Assembly (NCBI RefSeq): GCF_018798885.1
Contig: NZ_CP076363.1
Span: forward strand, 62,001-126,000
Reading direction: 5' to 3'
Source of the DNA: Gemmobacter fulvus
GTDB taxonomy: Bacteria; Pseudomonadota; Alphaproteobacteria; Rhodobacterales; Rhodobacteraceae
Length of the DNA stretch: 64,000 bases
Shown: positions 6,651-15,749 of the stretch, piece after piece
How the letters are laid out: every line of letters begins with the position of its first letter
Numbering within the stretch: the first letter of the stretch is position 1
Translations under genes and position numbers: made by a program
Notes under the pieces: generated by a model
Told to the model about the DNA's origin: nothing
Databases searched by the model: none
The model's input: only the letters and a program-made list of their open reading frames with translations

Positions 6651-8314
6651 CGTCTTTGACGCTCAACAAGATCACGTCGCAGCGCGGTATTTCCGTTGGC
6701 GAAGCGACGAAGAAGATCTCGGATCTCGGCTGGAACCCGACCTATGTTCAGGAAGCGGCAACCTTCCCGACCGATTACAAGATCAACAAAGCCCCGCGCG
6801 ACCCGATGAAACAGGTGCTGCGCTCCTACTTCCCGATGCAGGAAGAAAAGGACAACCGGGTTTATGGCGCGCTCGACGCCGCGCTGCGTGGTGACATGTT
6901 CCGCAATGTGCAGCCGCGCTGGGTGGAATGGATGAAGCTGTTTCTGGCGATCATCCCCTTCCCGGAAATCTCGGCGGCACGGTCGATGGCCATGGTGGCC
7001 CGCATCGCGCCCGGCGAAGACCTGCGCACTGGCTTTACCATGCAGATGGTCGACGAATTCCGCCACTCCACCATTCAGATGAACCTGAAGAAGTGGTACA
7101 TGGAAAACTACATCGACCCGGCCGGTTTCGACATTACCGAAGAAGCGTTCGGAAAATGTTATGCCACCACCATCGGTCGCCAGTTCGGTGAAGGCTTCAT
7201 CACCGGCGACGTGATGACCTCGGCCTGCATGTATCTGACCGTGGTTGCCGAAACCGCATTCACCAACACCCTGTTCGTGGCCATGCCGTCGGAAGCCGCC
7301 CGCAATGGTGACTATGCGCTGCCGACCGTGTTCCTGTCGGTGCAGTCGGATGAATCGCGCCACATCGGCAATGGCCACTCGCTGCTGATGGCCGCGCTGA
7401 AAGAGCCGGAGAACCACCAGCTGCTGGAGCGCGACCTGCGTTATGCGTTCTGGCAGAACCACGCCATCGTTGATGCGGCCATCGGCACGCTGATCGAATA
7501 CGGCACCACCAACCGCGACAAGGAGAAAGAATCCTACGCGGAAATGTGGCACCGCTGGATCTTCGAGGACTACTACCGCACCTATATGCTGCCGCTGGAA
7601 AAATACGGCATCAAGGTGCACCACGACGATGTGCAGGAAGCCTGGAACCGCATCACCAAGAAAAACTACGTCCACAAGGTCGCGCAGTTCTTTGCCGTGG
7701 GCTGGCCGGTGAACTTCTGGCGGATCGAGGCGCAGACCGACAAGGACTTTGAATGGTTTGAGCACAAGTATCCGGGCTGGCACGCCGAATTCGGCGAGTT
7801 CTGGGCCTGGTATGCCAAGCTGTCGAAGCCCGGCCAGAAGGTCATCACCTTCAACGAGGAAGTCGGCTACGTCTATCCGCATCGCTGCTGGTCCTGCCTC
7901 GTGCCCTGCCTCATTCGCGAGGACATGGTGACGGACACGATCGACGGCCAGCTGCACACCTTCGCCCATGAACTGGACCGCTGGACCGCCGTCGAGGCCT
8001 TCTCGGACGAATACCAGGGCCGTCCGACCCCGGCGATGGGCAAGTTCTCGGGCAAGCGCGAATGGGAAACGCTGTATCACGGCTGGGATCTGGCCGATGC
8101 GATCAAGGATCTGAACTTTGTCCGTGAAGACGGCAAGACTCTGGTCCCGCAGCCGCATCTGCGCTTTGACAACAAGGACATGTGGACGCTGGACGATGTG
8201 AAAGGCCACACCCTGATGTCGCCGCTGACGCTGCTGCGCGAAATGTCGCCCGAGGCGCGCGAGGCGCATCTGGCCCAGTATCGCAAGGGCTTCACCATCA
8301 ATCCCTGCAACTGA
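6647..8314 (+). CDS. mimA: Propane/phenol/acetone-type monooxygenase, hydroxylase alpha subunit
   Basis: The 555-aa large subunit of a soluble diiron monooxygenase inserts one oxygen atom into propane, acetone, phenol or a related small substrate. The two iron-binding motifs are clear: DEFRH (136-140) and DESRH (235-239). Glu107, Glu137, His140, Glu202, Glu236 and His239 reproduce the spacing of the ligands of soluble methane monooxygenase with a constant offset of 7. The start has AGGAGG 9 nt upstream. It is the first enzyme gene of the operon, followed by reductase, beta subunit and coupling protein in the order of mimABCD/prmABCD. The true substrate cannot be read from the sequence; propane 2-oxidation or acetone/phenol oxidation are the known activities of this group. 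Confidence 0.93.
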   Translation: MTSLTLNKITSQRGISVGEATKKISDLGWNPTYVQEAATFPTDYKINKAPRDPMKQVLRSYFPMQEEKDNRVYGALDAALRGDMFRNVQPRWVEWMKLFLAIIPFPEISAARSMAMVARIAPGEDLRTGFTMQMVDEFRHSTIQMNLKKWYMENYIDPAGFDITEEAFGKCYATTIGRQFGEGFITGDVMTSACMYLTVVAETAFTNTLFVAMPSEAARNGDYALPTVFLSVQSDESRHIGNGHSLLMAALKEPENHQLLERDLRYAFWQNHAIVDAAIGTLIEYGTTNRDKEKESYAEMWHRWIFEDYYRTYMLPLEKYGIKVHHDDVQEAWNRITKKNYVHKVAQFFAVGWPVNFWRIEAQTDKDFEWFEHKYPGWHAEFGEFWAWYAKLSKPGQKVITFNEEVGYVYPHRCWSCLVPCLIREDMVTDTIDGQLHTFAHELDRWTAVEAFSDEYQGRPTPAMGKFSGKREWETLYHGWDLADAIKDLNFVREDGKTLVPQPHLRFDNKDMWTLDDVKGHTLMSPLTLLREMSPEAREAHLAQYRKGFTINPCN

Positions 8315-8322
8315 TCACCACC

Positions 8323-8348
8323 GCGGGGGCCGCATGTCCGGCCCCCGC
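8323..8348 (+). terminator. Intercistronic hairpin mimA/mimB
   Basis: GCGGGGGCC (8323-8331) pairs perfectly with GGCCCCCGC (8340-8348) across an 8-nt loop. No T-run follows, so it is more likely an mRNA-stabilising or attenuating element that raises hydroxylase over reductase output than a full terminator. Confidence 0.5.
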
Positions 8349-8416
8349 ACCCAGAACAGAAACGATGAAGGGGCGGCCAAAGGTCGCCGGACTGACGGCA
8401 AGGGAGGCCGGACAGA

Positions 8417-9475
8417 ATGGGCGAGGTTTACAACGTAAGGCTGGAGCCTGTGGGCGTGGAATTCGAGGTGAACGAGAATGAGACCGTTCTCGATGCCGCG
8501 TTCCGCCAGGGCATCTCGCTGCCGCATGGCTGCAAGGAGGGCCAGTGTTCGGCCTGCAAATGCGTACTTCTCGATGGTGAGGTCGAGATGCTGAAATATT
8601 CCACCTTCGCGCTGAACGAAAGCGACCGCGATGGCGGGCAGATCCTGATGTGCCGGGCGCTGCCCTATGACAATCTGACGATAGACCTGCTGAACTATGA
8701 CGAAGAGGTTCTGTCGAAATCGATCCCGGTCAAGCAATTCGAGGGCCGGATCACCGATTTCCAAAAGCTGACGCATGATATTCGCGGCGTGCAGATCGAA
8801 CTGGATGCACCGCTGAAATTCTGGGCGGGCCAGTATGTCGACATCACAGTCACCACGGAAGAAGGGGAGACGATCACGCGTTCGTTCTCCATGGCAAATC
8901 CGCCGAGCGAAACCCAAAACCTCAGCTTCATCATCAAGAAATACCCCGACGGAAAATTCTCCAACCAGCTCGACAGCGGCGGAATCCGGGCCGGAGCCTC
9001 CGTCCGGGTCAGCGGGCCCTTCGGGATGTGCTTCCGGCGGGAAAACCGGGAAGGGCCGGTGATCCTGGTCGGCGCGGGGTCGGGCATGTCGCCGGTCTGG
9101 TCGATCCTTCAGGATCAGGTGGCCAGCGGCGAGACACGCGAGGTGCTGTTCTTCTATGGCGCCCGCAGTGAAGCCGACCTGTTCCATCTGGCAGAGATCG
9201 GCAGCCTGACGGCGGCCCATCCCGAGGTCACGTTCATCCCGGTCCTGTCACATGCGGCAGAGGATTCCGGCTGGGAGGGCGAGCGCGGCTTTGTCCATGA
9301 GGCGGTATCGCGCCGCCTGAAGGCGCAGGGGCTGGCGGGGCAGGGCGATGTCTATGCCTGCGGACCGCCGCCGATGATCGACGCGCTGCAACCCACGCTT
9401 TTCATGCTCGATTTCGACAGCGAGCGGATTTTCTTCGACCGTTTCACCACGACGTCCGGTTCATCGGGCCACTAA
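8417..9475 (+). CDS. mimB: Monooxygenase reductase component (2Fe-2S, FAD, NADH)
   Basis: The 352-aa protein passes electrons from NADH through FAD and a [2Fe-2S] cluster to the hydroxylase. The N-terminal plant-type ferredoxin domain carries Cys39, Cys44, Cys47 and Cys79. The FAD-binding RSFS is at 155-158, the pyridine nucleotide motif GAGSGMSP at about 219-226, and CGPPPM near 315-320. Length and domain order match MmoC/PrmB reductases. AGGGAGG lies 9 nt before the ATG. It sits between the two hydroxylase subunit genes, as in other mim/prm operons. Confidence 0.93.
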   Translation: MGEVYNVRLEPVGVEFEVNENETVLDAAFRQGISLPHGCKEGQCSACKCVLLDGEVEMLKYSTFALNESDRDGGQILMCRALPYDNLTIDLLNYDEEVLSKSIPVKQFEGRITDFQKLTHDIRGVQIELDAPLKFWAGQYVDITVTTEEGETITRSFSMANPPSETQNLSFIIKKYPDGKFSNQLDSGGIRAGASVRVSGPFGMCFRRENREGPVILVGAGSGMSPVWSILQDQVASGETREVLFFYGARSEADLFHLAEIGSLTAAHPEVTFIPVLSHAAEDSGWEGERGFVHEAVSRRLKAQGLAGQGDVYACGPPPMIDALQPTLFMLDFDSERIFFDRFTTTSGSSGH

Positions 9476-9529
9476 GGCCGGCCCGATCGCTCGTCCGGGA
9501 AACGGACATAACCACAGGGAGAGAGAGAC

Positions 9530-10588
9530 ATGACAGCAACGTCCACGCCGGTTCGATCGGGTGCCGCAGGCGCCGCGATCTTTGCCGGATCCACCAGCCG
9601 CAAATACAACTACTTCGAGCCGCGCGGCAAACGCGCCACCCATTACGAAGACGTGACGGTGGATGTGCAGCCCGATCCCGAACGCTATCTGATCCAGGAC
9701 TGGATCATCAGCTTCGGCAACGGCAAGGGGGCCTATACCAAGGACAATACCCGCGCGCTGTCGTCAAACTGGCACGCGTTCCGCGCCCCGGATCAGGAAT
9801 GGGAGCGGACCCATTACCAGCGGCAGGCCAAGATCGAGAACATGGTCCAGTCGGTCATCAACAATGCCCGCAAGGCCGGGGCGCATCTGGTGTTCGACAA
9901 GGCCTGGCAGCGGATCCTGCAAGTGCATCTGGGCGCTTGGAAACATGCGGAATTCGGCCTTGGCACCTCGCTCATGCAGGCGCAGCGCTATGGCTATACC
10001 CAGATGATCAACAACGCCACGCTGACCAATTCGTCCTACAAGATGCGGCTGGCGCAGGACATCACGCTGTATCTGGCCGAAATCGGCATGGATATCGAAG
10101 GCTGGGATGACGAGGCCGGCAAACGCGCCTGGCTGGAGGATCCGATCTGGCAACCGACCCGCCACGCCATCGAGGCGATCATGGGGACCGAGGATTATCT
10201 GGAACAGTATTTCGCCATCAACATCATCTTCGAACCGATGGTGGGCGAGCTGTTCCGGTCGGGCTTCCTGATGCAGGCAGCGGCGGCGAACAGCGATTTC
10301 ATCACCCCGCCGGTGATTTCGGCCGCCGAGGCCGATTACGAGCGCAATCTCGCGAACACCATCGACCTCATGTATCTGATGGTCAACGACGCCCAGCACG
10401 GCGCGCACAACCGCAGCCTGCTTCAGTCCTGGGTCAAGAAACATGGTGATCTGGCCGCCAAGGCCGCGAGCGCCCTGCAACCCATCTGGTCGCAACCCCA
10501 TTCCAAGCCCGTGTCCTTCGAGGATGCCCGCGCCGTCTCGCAAGAGCGTGTGGGCCAGATCCTTGGCGAACTCGGCCTGGGCCGTTGA
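9530..10588 (+). CDS. mimC: Monooxygenase hydroxylase beta subunit
   Basis: The 352-aa protein is of the ferritin-like fold that forms the alpha2beta2 hydroxylase core with MimA. It has the family pattern (YFEPRGKRATHYEDVT near the N-terminus; AHNRSLLQSWVKKH near the C-terminus) but not the full set of Glu/His iron ligands, as expected for the non-catalytic subunit. A purine-rich ribosome-binding stretch (GGGAGAGAGAG) precedes the ATG. It lies 54 nt after the reductase and 12 nt before the coupling protein. Confidence 0.9.
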   Translation: MTATSTPVRSGAAGAAIFAGSTSRKYNYFEPRGKRATHYEDVTVDVQPDPERYLIQDWIISFGNGKGAYTKDNTRALSSNWHAFRAPDQEWERTHYQRQAKIENMVQSVINNARKAGAHLVFDKAWQRILQVHLGAWKHAEFGLGTSLMQAQRYGYTQMINNATLTNSSYKMRLAQDITLYLAEIGMDIEGWDDEAGKRAWLEDPIWQPTRHAIEAIMGTEDYLEQYFAINIIFEPMVGELFRSGFLMQAAAANSDFITPPVISAAEADYERNLANTIDLMYLMVNDAQHGAHNRSLLQSWVKKHGDLAAKAASALQPIWSQPHSKPVSFEDARAVSQERVGQILGELGLGR

Positions 10589-10600
10589 AAGGAACTCAGA

Positions 10601-10972
10601 ATGTCCACCACTGCGCGTGACAGCACGAAAAGCAACATCTTCAAGTCGATGAAGGACATCGACCTGAGCAGCCGCGAGATCTCGCATGAATGCGGGGTCA
10701 CCATGAATGACTCGGTCGAGGCCCGCGCCATCGCCGAATACATGGACCAGGACCCGAAGGTGACGGTGACCTACAACCCGGCCACCATCCGCATCGACGG
10801 CGAAGGCAAGCTGATCTTCAAGATGGATGACATCAGCGAATATCTGGGCCGCGACATGACGGCCGAGATCTTCGAGGTCAACACCTCCACCCACTATGGC
10901 CGGATGGTGCGGATCGACGACAACACCGTGATCCTGTTCGGCAATATGGACGAAGTGTTCGAATACATCTGA
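10601..10972 (+). CDS. mimD: Monooxygenase coupling/effector protein (MmoB/DmpM family)
   Basis: The 123-aa cofactor-free regulatory protein binds the hydroxylase and tunes oxygen activation and product release. Residues from about 34 on show the MmoB/DmpM pattern: GVTMNDSVEARAIAEYM, VTYNPATIRIDGEGKL and the C-terminal VILFGNMDEVFEYI. AAGGAA precedes the ATG. A hairpin with a T-run follows directly, which makes mimABCD a natural first transcription segment. Confidence 0.9.
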   Translation: MSTTARDSTKSNIFKSMKDIDLSSREISHECGVTMNDSVEARAIAEYMDQDPKVTVTYNPATIRIDGEGKLIFKMDDISEYLGRDMTAEIFEVNTSTHYGRMVRIDDNTVILFGNMDEVFEYI

Positions 10973-10986
10973 TCGCACCGACCAGA

Positions 10987-11010
10987 GGGCGCGCGGCGCG
11001 CGCCCTTTTT
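10987..11010 (+). terminator. Rho-independent terminator/attenuator after mimD
   Basis: GGGCGCGC (10987-10994) pairs with GCGCGCCC (10998-11005) and is followed by five T. This is a canonical intrinsic terminator, placed inside the operon between the monooxygenase genes and the downstream dehydrogenase. Partial read-through would give higher expression of the first four genes. Confidence 0.75.
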
Positions 11011-11030
11011 GAACAGGTTTGGAGGACCAT

Positions 11031-12110
11031 ATGGCTAGCATGATGAAAGCCGCGATTTTCGTGGAAAAGGGTCGCATCGTTCTGGATGACAAACGCATCC
11101 CGGATGTCGGCCCGAATGATGCGCTGATGCGCGTGACCACCACCACGATCTGCGGCACGGATGTGCATATCCTGAAAGGGGAATATCCGGTCGAGAAGGG
11201 TCTGGTCATCGGCCACGAGCCGGTCGGCGTGATCGAAAAGCTCGGTTCTGCCGTGACGGGTTTCTATGAAGGCCAGCGCGTGATCGCGGGGGCAATCACC
11301 CCCTCGGGCTGGAGCAATGCCTGCCTCTGCGGCTATTGCTCGCAGGATGGTGCGGGCACCAAACATGGCTGGAAGCCGATTGGCGGCTGGAAGTTCGGCA
11401 ATACCATTGATGGCTGTCAGGCCGAATATGTGCTGGTGCCCGATGCCATGGCAAACCTTGCCCCGATTGCCGACGGCCTGACCGACGAAGAGGTGCTGAT
11501 GTGCCCCGACATCATGTCGACCGGCTTTGCCGGGGCCGAAAACGGCGGCATCAAGATCGGTGACACGGTGGCAATCTTTGCGCAGGGGCCGATCGGGCTG
11601 TGCGCGACCGCCGGCGCCCGCCTTATGGGGGCCAGCCGGATCATCGCGGTGGATACCGTGCCCGCCCGCCTGGCCATGGCCAAACGCATGGGCGCCGATG
11701 AGGTGATCGACTTCAAGGCCTCCAACAATCCGGTCGATGCGATCATGGATCTGACGGATGGGCGCGGGGTCGATGTCGCCATCGAGGCACTTGGTCTGCA
11801 ATCCACCTTCGAGGCCGCGCTGCGCGTGCTGCGCCCCGGCGGCACCCTGTCGAGCCTTGGCGTCTATTCGACCGACCTGCGCATTCCGCTGGATGCCTAT
11901 GCGGCGGGCCTTGGCGAAAAAACCATCCGTTCGGCCCTGTGCCCCGGTGGCAAGGAACGGATGCGCCGGATGATGAACATCGTCCGGGCGGGCCGTGTCG
12001 ACCTCAAGGGGCTGGTGACGCATCGCTTCACCCTCGACCAGATCGAGGATGCCTATGACCTTTTCGCAAATCAGCGCGACGGTGTTCTGAAAGTGGCCAT
12101 CACCACCTGA
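11031..12110 (+). CDS. Zinc-dependent alcohol dehydrogenase (medium-chain)
   Basis: The 359-aa MDR-family dehydrogenase probably oxidises the alcohol made by the monooxygenase (for example 2-propanol to acetone) with NAD(P). The catalytic zinc site is seen in CGTDVH and GHEPVG near residues 40-65, and the nucleotide fold in the region around IFAQGPIGLCATAGARLMG. The start is ATG 11031 with GGAGG 5 nt upstream. It lacks the regular four-Cys structural zinc loop, having instead CLCGYCSQDGAG, as in some secondary alcohol dehydrogenases. It lies just after the mimD terminator. Confidence 0.85.
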   Translation: MASMMKAAIFVEKGRIVLDDKRIPDVGPNDALMRVTTTTICGTDVHILKGEYPVEKGLVIGHEPVGVIEKLGSAVTGFYEGQRVIAGAITPSGWSNACLCGYCSQDGAGTKHGWKPIGGWKFGNTIDGCQAEYVLVPDAMANLAPIADGLTDEEVLMCPDIMSTGFAGAENGGIKIGDTVAIFAQGPIGLCATAGARLMGASRIIAVDTVPARLAMAKRMGADEVIDFKASNNPVDAIMDLTDGRGVDVAIEALGLQSTFEAALRVLRPGGTLSSLGVYSTDLRIPLDAYAAGLGEKTIRSALCPGGKERMRRMMNIVRAGRVDLKGLVTHRFTLDQIEDAYDLFANQRDGVLKVAITT

Positions 12111-12146
12111 CGCCGCGCCAAACCACCATCACCCAGGGAGGACAAG

Positions 12147-13169
12147 ATGTTCAAGACACCCGACGGCAAGGAAATTTTCGTTCTGGATTGCCACACCCAT
12201 TTCTGGGACGGCAGCCCCGAAAACCAGCGCAATGTGCATGGCAAACAGTTTGTCGAATGTTTTTACGCCTATCACACCAACCTCAGCCCCAAGGAAGAGC
12301 TGTGGGAGAAATCGCGCTTCGAGAAATACTCCGAAGACGATATCTACCGCGATCTGTTCGTGGATGGCCCGGATGACATGGCCATCGTGCAGACCACCGT
12401 TCTGAAGGATTTCTACAAGAACGGCTTCGGCTGCATCGAACGCTCCACCCAGATGGCAAAACGCCATCCGGGGCGCTTCATCGTCAACGGATCCTTTGAT
12501 CCGCGCGATGGCGAAAAGGCGCTGGAATACATCCACTACATGAAGGAAACCTACGACATTCAGGGGGTGAAAATGTACACCGCCGAATGGAACGGCTCTT
12601 CCAAAGGCTGGAAACTGACCGACCCCGACGCCTATCGCTGCTTTGAGCTGTGCGAAAAGCTGGGTATCAAGAACATCCATGTGCACAAGGGCCCGACGAT
12701 CATCCCGCTGTCGAAGGATGCGTTCAACGTGGGCGACGTGGATGATGCCGCCACCGATTTCCAGAACCTGAACTGGATCGTCGAGCATTGCGGCCTGCCG
12801 CGTCTGGACGATTTCTGCTGGATCGCGACGCAGGAAACCAATGTCTATGGCGGGCTGGCTGTGGCGCTGCCCTTCATTCACACCCGCCCGCGCTATTTTG
12901 CCGAGGTGATTGCAGAGCTTCTGTTCTGGATCGGTCCGGAAAAGATCCTGTTCGGCTCTGACTACGCGATCTGGACGCCGAAATGGCTGGTCGAGAAGTT
13001 CTGGAACTTCGAACTGCCCGAAGACATCGCGGCAGAGCGCGGGGTGCAGCTGACGCCCGAGGTCAAGGAAAAGATCCTGGGGCTGAATGCGGCGCGGCTT
13101 TACGGGATCGACGTGGCGGCCAAGCGCAACGAGCTTGCGCAATCGCCCGTCCGTATCGCGGCGGAGTGA
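12147..13169 (+). CDS. Amidohydrolase-2 family protein of mim/prm operons
   Basis: The 340-aa metal-dependent TIM-barrel hydrolase/decarboxylase-like protein has CHTHFWDG near the N-terminus (His16, His18), NIHVHKGP in the middle and FGSDYAIW near residues 270-277, the metal and Asp motifs of amidohydrolase subfamily 2. Homologues recur in propane-monooxygenase operons, where their chemical role is unsettled; a maturation or product-processing role has been suggested. GGGAGGACAAG precedes the ATG. Six nt separate its stop from the next ATG. Confidence 0.8.
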   Translation: MFKTPDGKEIFVLDCHTHFWDGSPENQRNVHGKQFVECFYAYHTNLSPKEELWEKSRFEKYSEDDIYRDLFVDGPDDMAIVQTTVLKDFYKNGFGCIERSTQMAKRHPGRFIVNGSFDPRDGEKALEYIHYMKETYDIQGVKMYTAEWNGSSKGWKLTDPDAYRCFELCEKLGIKNIHVHKGPTIIPLSKDAFNVGDVDDAATDFQNLNWIVEHCGLPRLDDFCWIATQETNVYGGLAVALPFIHTRPRYFAEVIAELLFWIGPEKILFGSDYAIWTPKWLVEKFWNFELPEDIAAERGVQLTPEVKEKILGLNAARLYGIDVAAKRNELAQSPVRIAAE

Positions 13170-13174
13170 GCGCG

Positions 13175-13978
13175 ATGGCCGTGCAGATCCACGGCGCGCA
13201 GGCCCGGGACGTGTGGCGGCGGCTCTCTGCCGTCACCGACCCCGAGCTGGACGAGCCGATCACCGACATGGGCTTTGTCGAACGGCTGGACATCGTGGCC
13301 GGGTCGGAGGTCGAGATCGACTTCCGCCTGCCAACCTATTGGTGTTCGCCGAACTTCGCCTTTCTGATGGCCGATGGTATCCGCCGGGCCGCCTTGTCTC
13401 TGCCCTGGGTGCGGCGGGCCACGGTGCGCCTGCAGGACCATTGTTTTGCCGATCAGGTCAATGCAGGCGTCAATGGCGCGCAGGATTTCGAGGCGATTTT
13501 CGCCGAGATGAGCGATGGCAGCAGTCTGGGCGAGGTGCGCGAAAAGTTCCGCGAGAAGGCGTTCCAGCGGCGGCAGGAGGCCGTGTTGCTGGGCTTGCGC
13601 GCCGTCGGCATGACGCCGGGCCGCATCACCGCGATGACCTTGCAGGATTTCGACAGCATCGGTTTGCTGCGCGCGCCCGAAGCGGCGGCGCAAAAGCCGC
13701 GCTACCGCGAAATCCTGATCGAGGAAGGGCTGGCCTGCCTGCCCGATGATCCGGTGTTCGTGACCTGGCAGGGCGAGCGCATCGCCGCCTCGGCCCTGGC
13801 CGATCACATGACAACGCTGCGCGCGGTGCGCATCAACATGGAGTTCAACGGCGCGCTGTGCCGCGGGCTTCAGGCCGCGCGCTACAAGGAAGTCGATCTG
13901 AGCAGCGGCGAGCCAGAGCTGATCGACTTCATTCTGGGCCGGGTTCCACCCGCCGGGCAGCACGCCCCGTCGGGCTGA
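13175..13978 (+). CDS. DUF59/MIP18-type iron-sulfur (metal) assembly protein
   Basis: The 267-aa protein's first 110 residues carry the DUF59 pattern, AVTDPELDEPITDMGFVERL followed by YWCSPNFAFLMADGI. Its single Cys is at the place used by SufT/MIP18/PaaD-like proteins for metal or cluster delivery. The C-terminal part is helical and specific to these operons. Position inside the monooxygenase operon suggests a role in loading iron into the hydroxylase or the cluster of the reductase (inference). Confidence 0.75.
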   Translation: MAVQIHGAQARDVWRRLSAVTDPELDEPITDMGFVERLDIVAGSEVEIDFRLPTYWCSPNFAFLMADGIRRAALSLPWVRRATVRLQDHCFADQVNAGVNGAQDFEAIFAEMSDGSSLGEVREKFREKAFQRRQEAVLLGLRAVGMTPGRITAMTLQDFDSIGLLRAPEAAAQKPRYREILIEEGLACLPDDPVFVTWQGERIAASALADHMTTLRAVRINMEFNGALCRGLQAARYKEVDLSSGEPELIDFILGRVPPAGQHAPSG

Positions 13979-14048
13979 GGCCGGATCGAACACCCACCAT
14001 CACGACAATAAAACCGGGGCCAGGGGCCGCCGGTTCAGGGAGGATCAT

Positions 14049-15683
14049 ATGCCGAACATGCTACTTCACAGCGGCGAAGCCCGCCGCGCACTGGCCCGGG
14101 GCGTTGCCCGTCTGGCCGCGGCCGTCGAACCCACGCTTGGCCCCAAGGGCATGAATGCGATGATCGACCGCCCGGTCGGCACGCCGCTGGTGACCCGCGA
14201 TGGCGTGTCCATCGCCACCGAGATCGAACTGCCCGACCGTTTTGAAAACATGGGCGCGCAGGTCGTGCGCGAAGTGTCGATGCAGACCAACGAGGTGGCG
14301 GGCGACGGCACCACCACCGCCATCGTGCTGGCCAATGCGATGATCCAGCAGGGCGTGGTGCAGGCCGAACGCGGTGCGCGGGCGGTCGATCTGTGCCGGG
14401 GTATCGAACTTGCCGTGGAAACCGTGGTAGCCGCGCTGAAAAAAAGTGCCGTGCCTGCCAAGGGCAACCCGCGCATCCTGTCGGCAGTTGCCAATATCGC
14501 CGCCACCGACGCTCGGCTGGGCGCCATCGTGGCCGAGGCGCATGAACGTGTGGGCGCGGATGGCATCATCACCGCCGATTTTTCGGTGACGGTGGAAACC
14601 CATCTGGAAGTCGTCGAAGGCATGTCGTTCGAGCGCGGTTATATCTCGCATCACATGGTCACCGATCAGGACGAGATGGAGGTGCATCTGGACCGTCCGC
14701 TGATCCTGCTGACGGATCAGAAGATCCTTGACCCTTCGGCGCTGGATGCCGCCCGCGCGATTGCCGATGCCGAGGGCCGTCCGCTGCTGATCGTGGCCGA
14801 AGAAATCGCCCCCGAAGTGGTGGTGACATTGCTGGAGGCCGCGAAGCCCGGCAAATACCTGATCGTGCATCCGCCGGAATATGGCCATTGGCGCCGGGCG
14901 CAGATGGATGATCTGGCCATCCTGACCGGCGGGCAGGTGCTGGCCCGTGATCTGGGCCGCAAGGTCGAGGCGGTGACCCGCGCGCAGCTGGGTGCGGCAC
15001 GTTCGGTCCGCGCCTCGGCCAATCAGACGACGGTGATCAAGGGCGAGGGCGATCCCGCCGCCATTGTCGCCCGTCGGGCGCAGGTGCAGCGGCAGTATGA
15101 CATCGCGCCGCCCAATATCGAACAGGACAAGCTGCGCGAACGGCTGGCGAAACTGTCGGGTGGCACGGCGGTGATCCATGCGGGGGGCCTGACGCCCGTC
15201 GAACAGAAGCGCAAGATCCAGCTGATCGAGGATTCGCTGCACGCGATCCGCGCCGCTGTCGAGGAAGGCGTGGTTGCCGGTGGCGGCTCGGCGTTGGCAC
15301 ATGTCGCACCCGAGCTGGAACCTCTGGCCGCCGGGCTGAGCGGCGATGTGGCGGCGGGCGTCGATCTGGTGCGCGCCGTGCTGACCCGGCCGCTGGCGCG
15401 CATTGCGATCAATGCGGGCTGTGATCCGAATTCGGTGATTGCCGAGGTCATCCGCTCTGGCCCCGGTTATGGCTTCGATGCGGCGCAGGGCACTTTCCGC
15501 GACATGATCGAGGCGGGCATCGTCGATCCGGTGCGCGTCACCTGTTCCGCGCTTGGCAATGCCGCCTCGGTCGCCGCGCTGATCCTGACCACCGAAACGC
15601 TGATCGGCCATAGCGAGGAATATGTGGATCCGACCGCAGGGGCCGCCCTTGGCGGCGGCGCGGAACGGCTGGGCCGCCCGTGA
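14049..15683 (+). CDS. mimG: GroEL-like chaperonin dedicated to the monooxygenase
   Basis: The 544-aa chaperonin is needed in related systems for productive folding of the large hydroxylase subunit. Conserved ATP-site segments are present: LGPKGMNAMI, VTRDGVS and EVAGDGTTTA near the N-terminus, and EEGVVAGGGSAL near residue 410. It diverges from housekeeping GroEL in many places, and the C-terminal tail lacks the usual GGM repeats. No groES accompanies it, so it presumably uses the genomic GroES. GGGAGG sits 5 nt before the ATG. Confidence 0.88.
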   Translation: MPNMLLHSGEARRALARGVARLAAAVEPTLGPKGMNAMIDRPVGTPLVTRDGVSIATEIELPDRFENMGAQVVREVSMQTNEVAGDGTTTAIVLANAMIQQGVVQAERGARAVDLCRGIELAVETVVAALKKSAVPAKGNPRILSAVANIAATDARLGAIVAEAHERVGADGIITADFSVTVETHLEVVEGMSFERGYISHHMVTDQDEMEVHLDRPLILLTDQKILDPSALDAARAIADAEGRPLLIVAEEIAPEVVVTLLEAAKPGKYLIVHPPEYGHWRRAQMDDLAILTGGQVLARDLGRKVEAVTRAQLGAARSVRASANQTTVIKGEGDPAAIVARRAQVQRQYDIAPPNIEQDKLRERLAKLSGGTAVIHAGGLTPVEQKRKIQLIEDSLHAIRAAVEEGVVAGGGSALAHVAPELEPLAAGLSGDVAAGVDLVRAVLTRPLARIAINAGCDPNSVIAEVIRSGPGYGFDAAQGTFRDMIEAGIVDPVRVTCSALGNAASVAALILTTETLIGHSEEYVDPTAGAALGGGAERLGRP

Positions 15684-15689
15684 CACAGC

Positions 15690-15712
15690 GGGGGCCGGGC
15701 ATCGGCCCCCTT
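15690..15712 (+). terminator. Hairpin after mimG
   Basis: GGGGGCCG (15690-15697) pairs with CGGCCCCC (15703-15710), followed by TT. It is a probable weak terminator or processing site between mimG and the last dehydrogenase. Confidence 0.45.
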
Positions 15713-15749
15713 CCCATCGCAATCTCCGACAACCGCAAAGGAGTGCCCC

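Noticed and set aside
6284-8269. A 661-codon minus-strand frame opposite mimA
   Set aside because: Shadow of mimA, whose diiron ligands match the known spacing; the antisense product has no natural motif.
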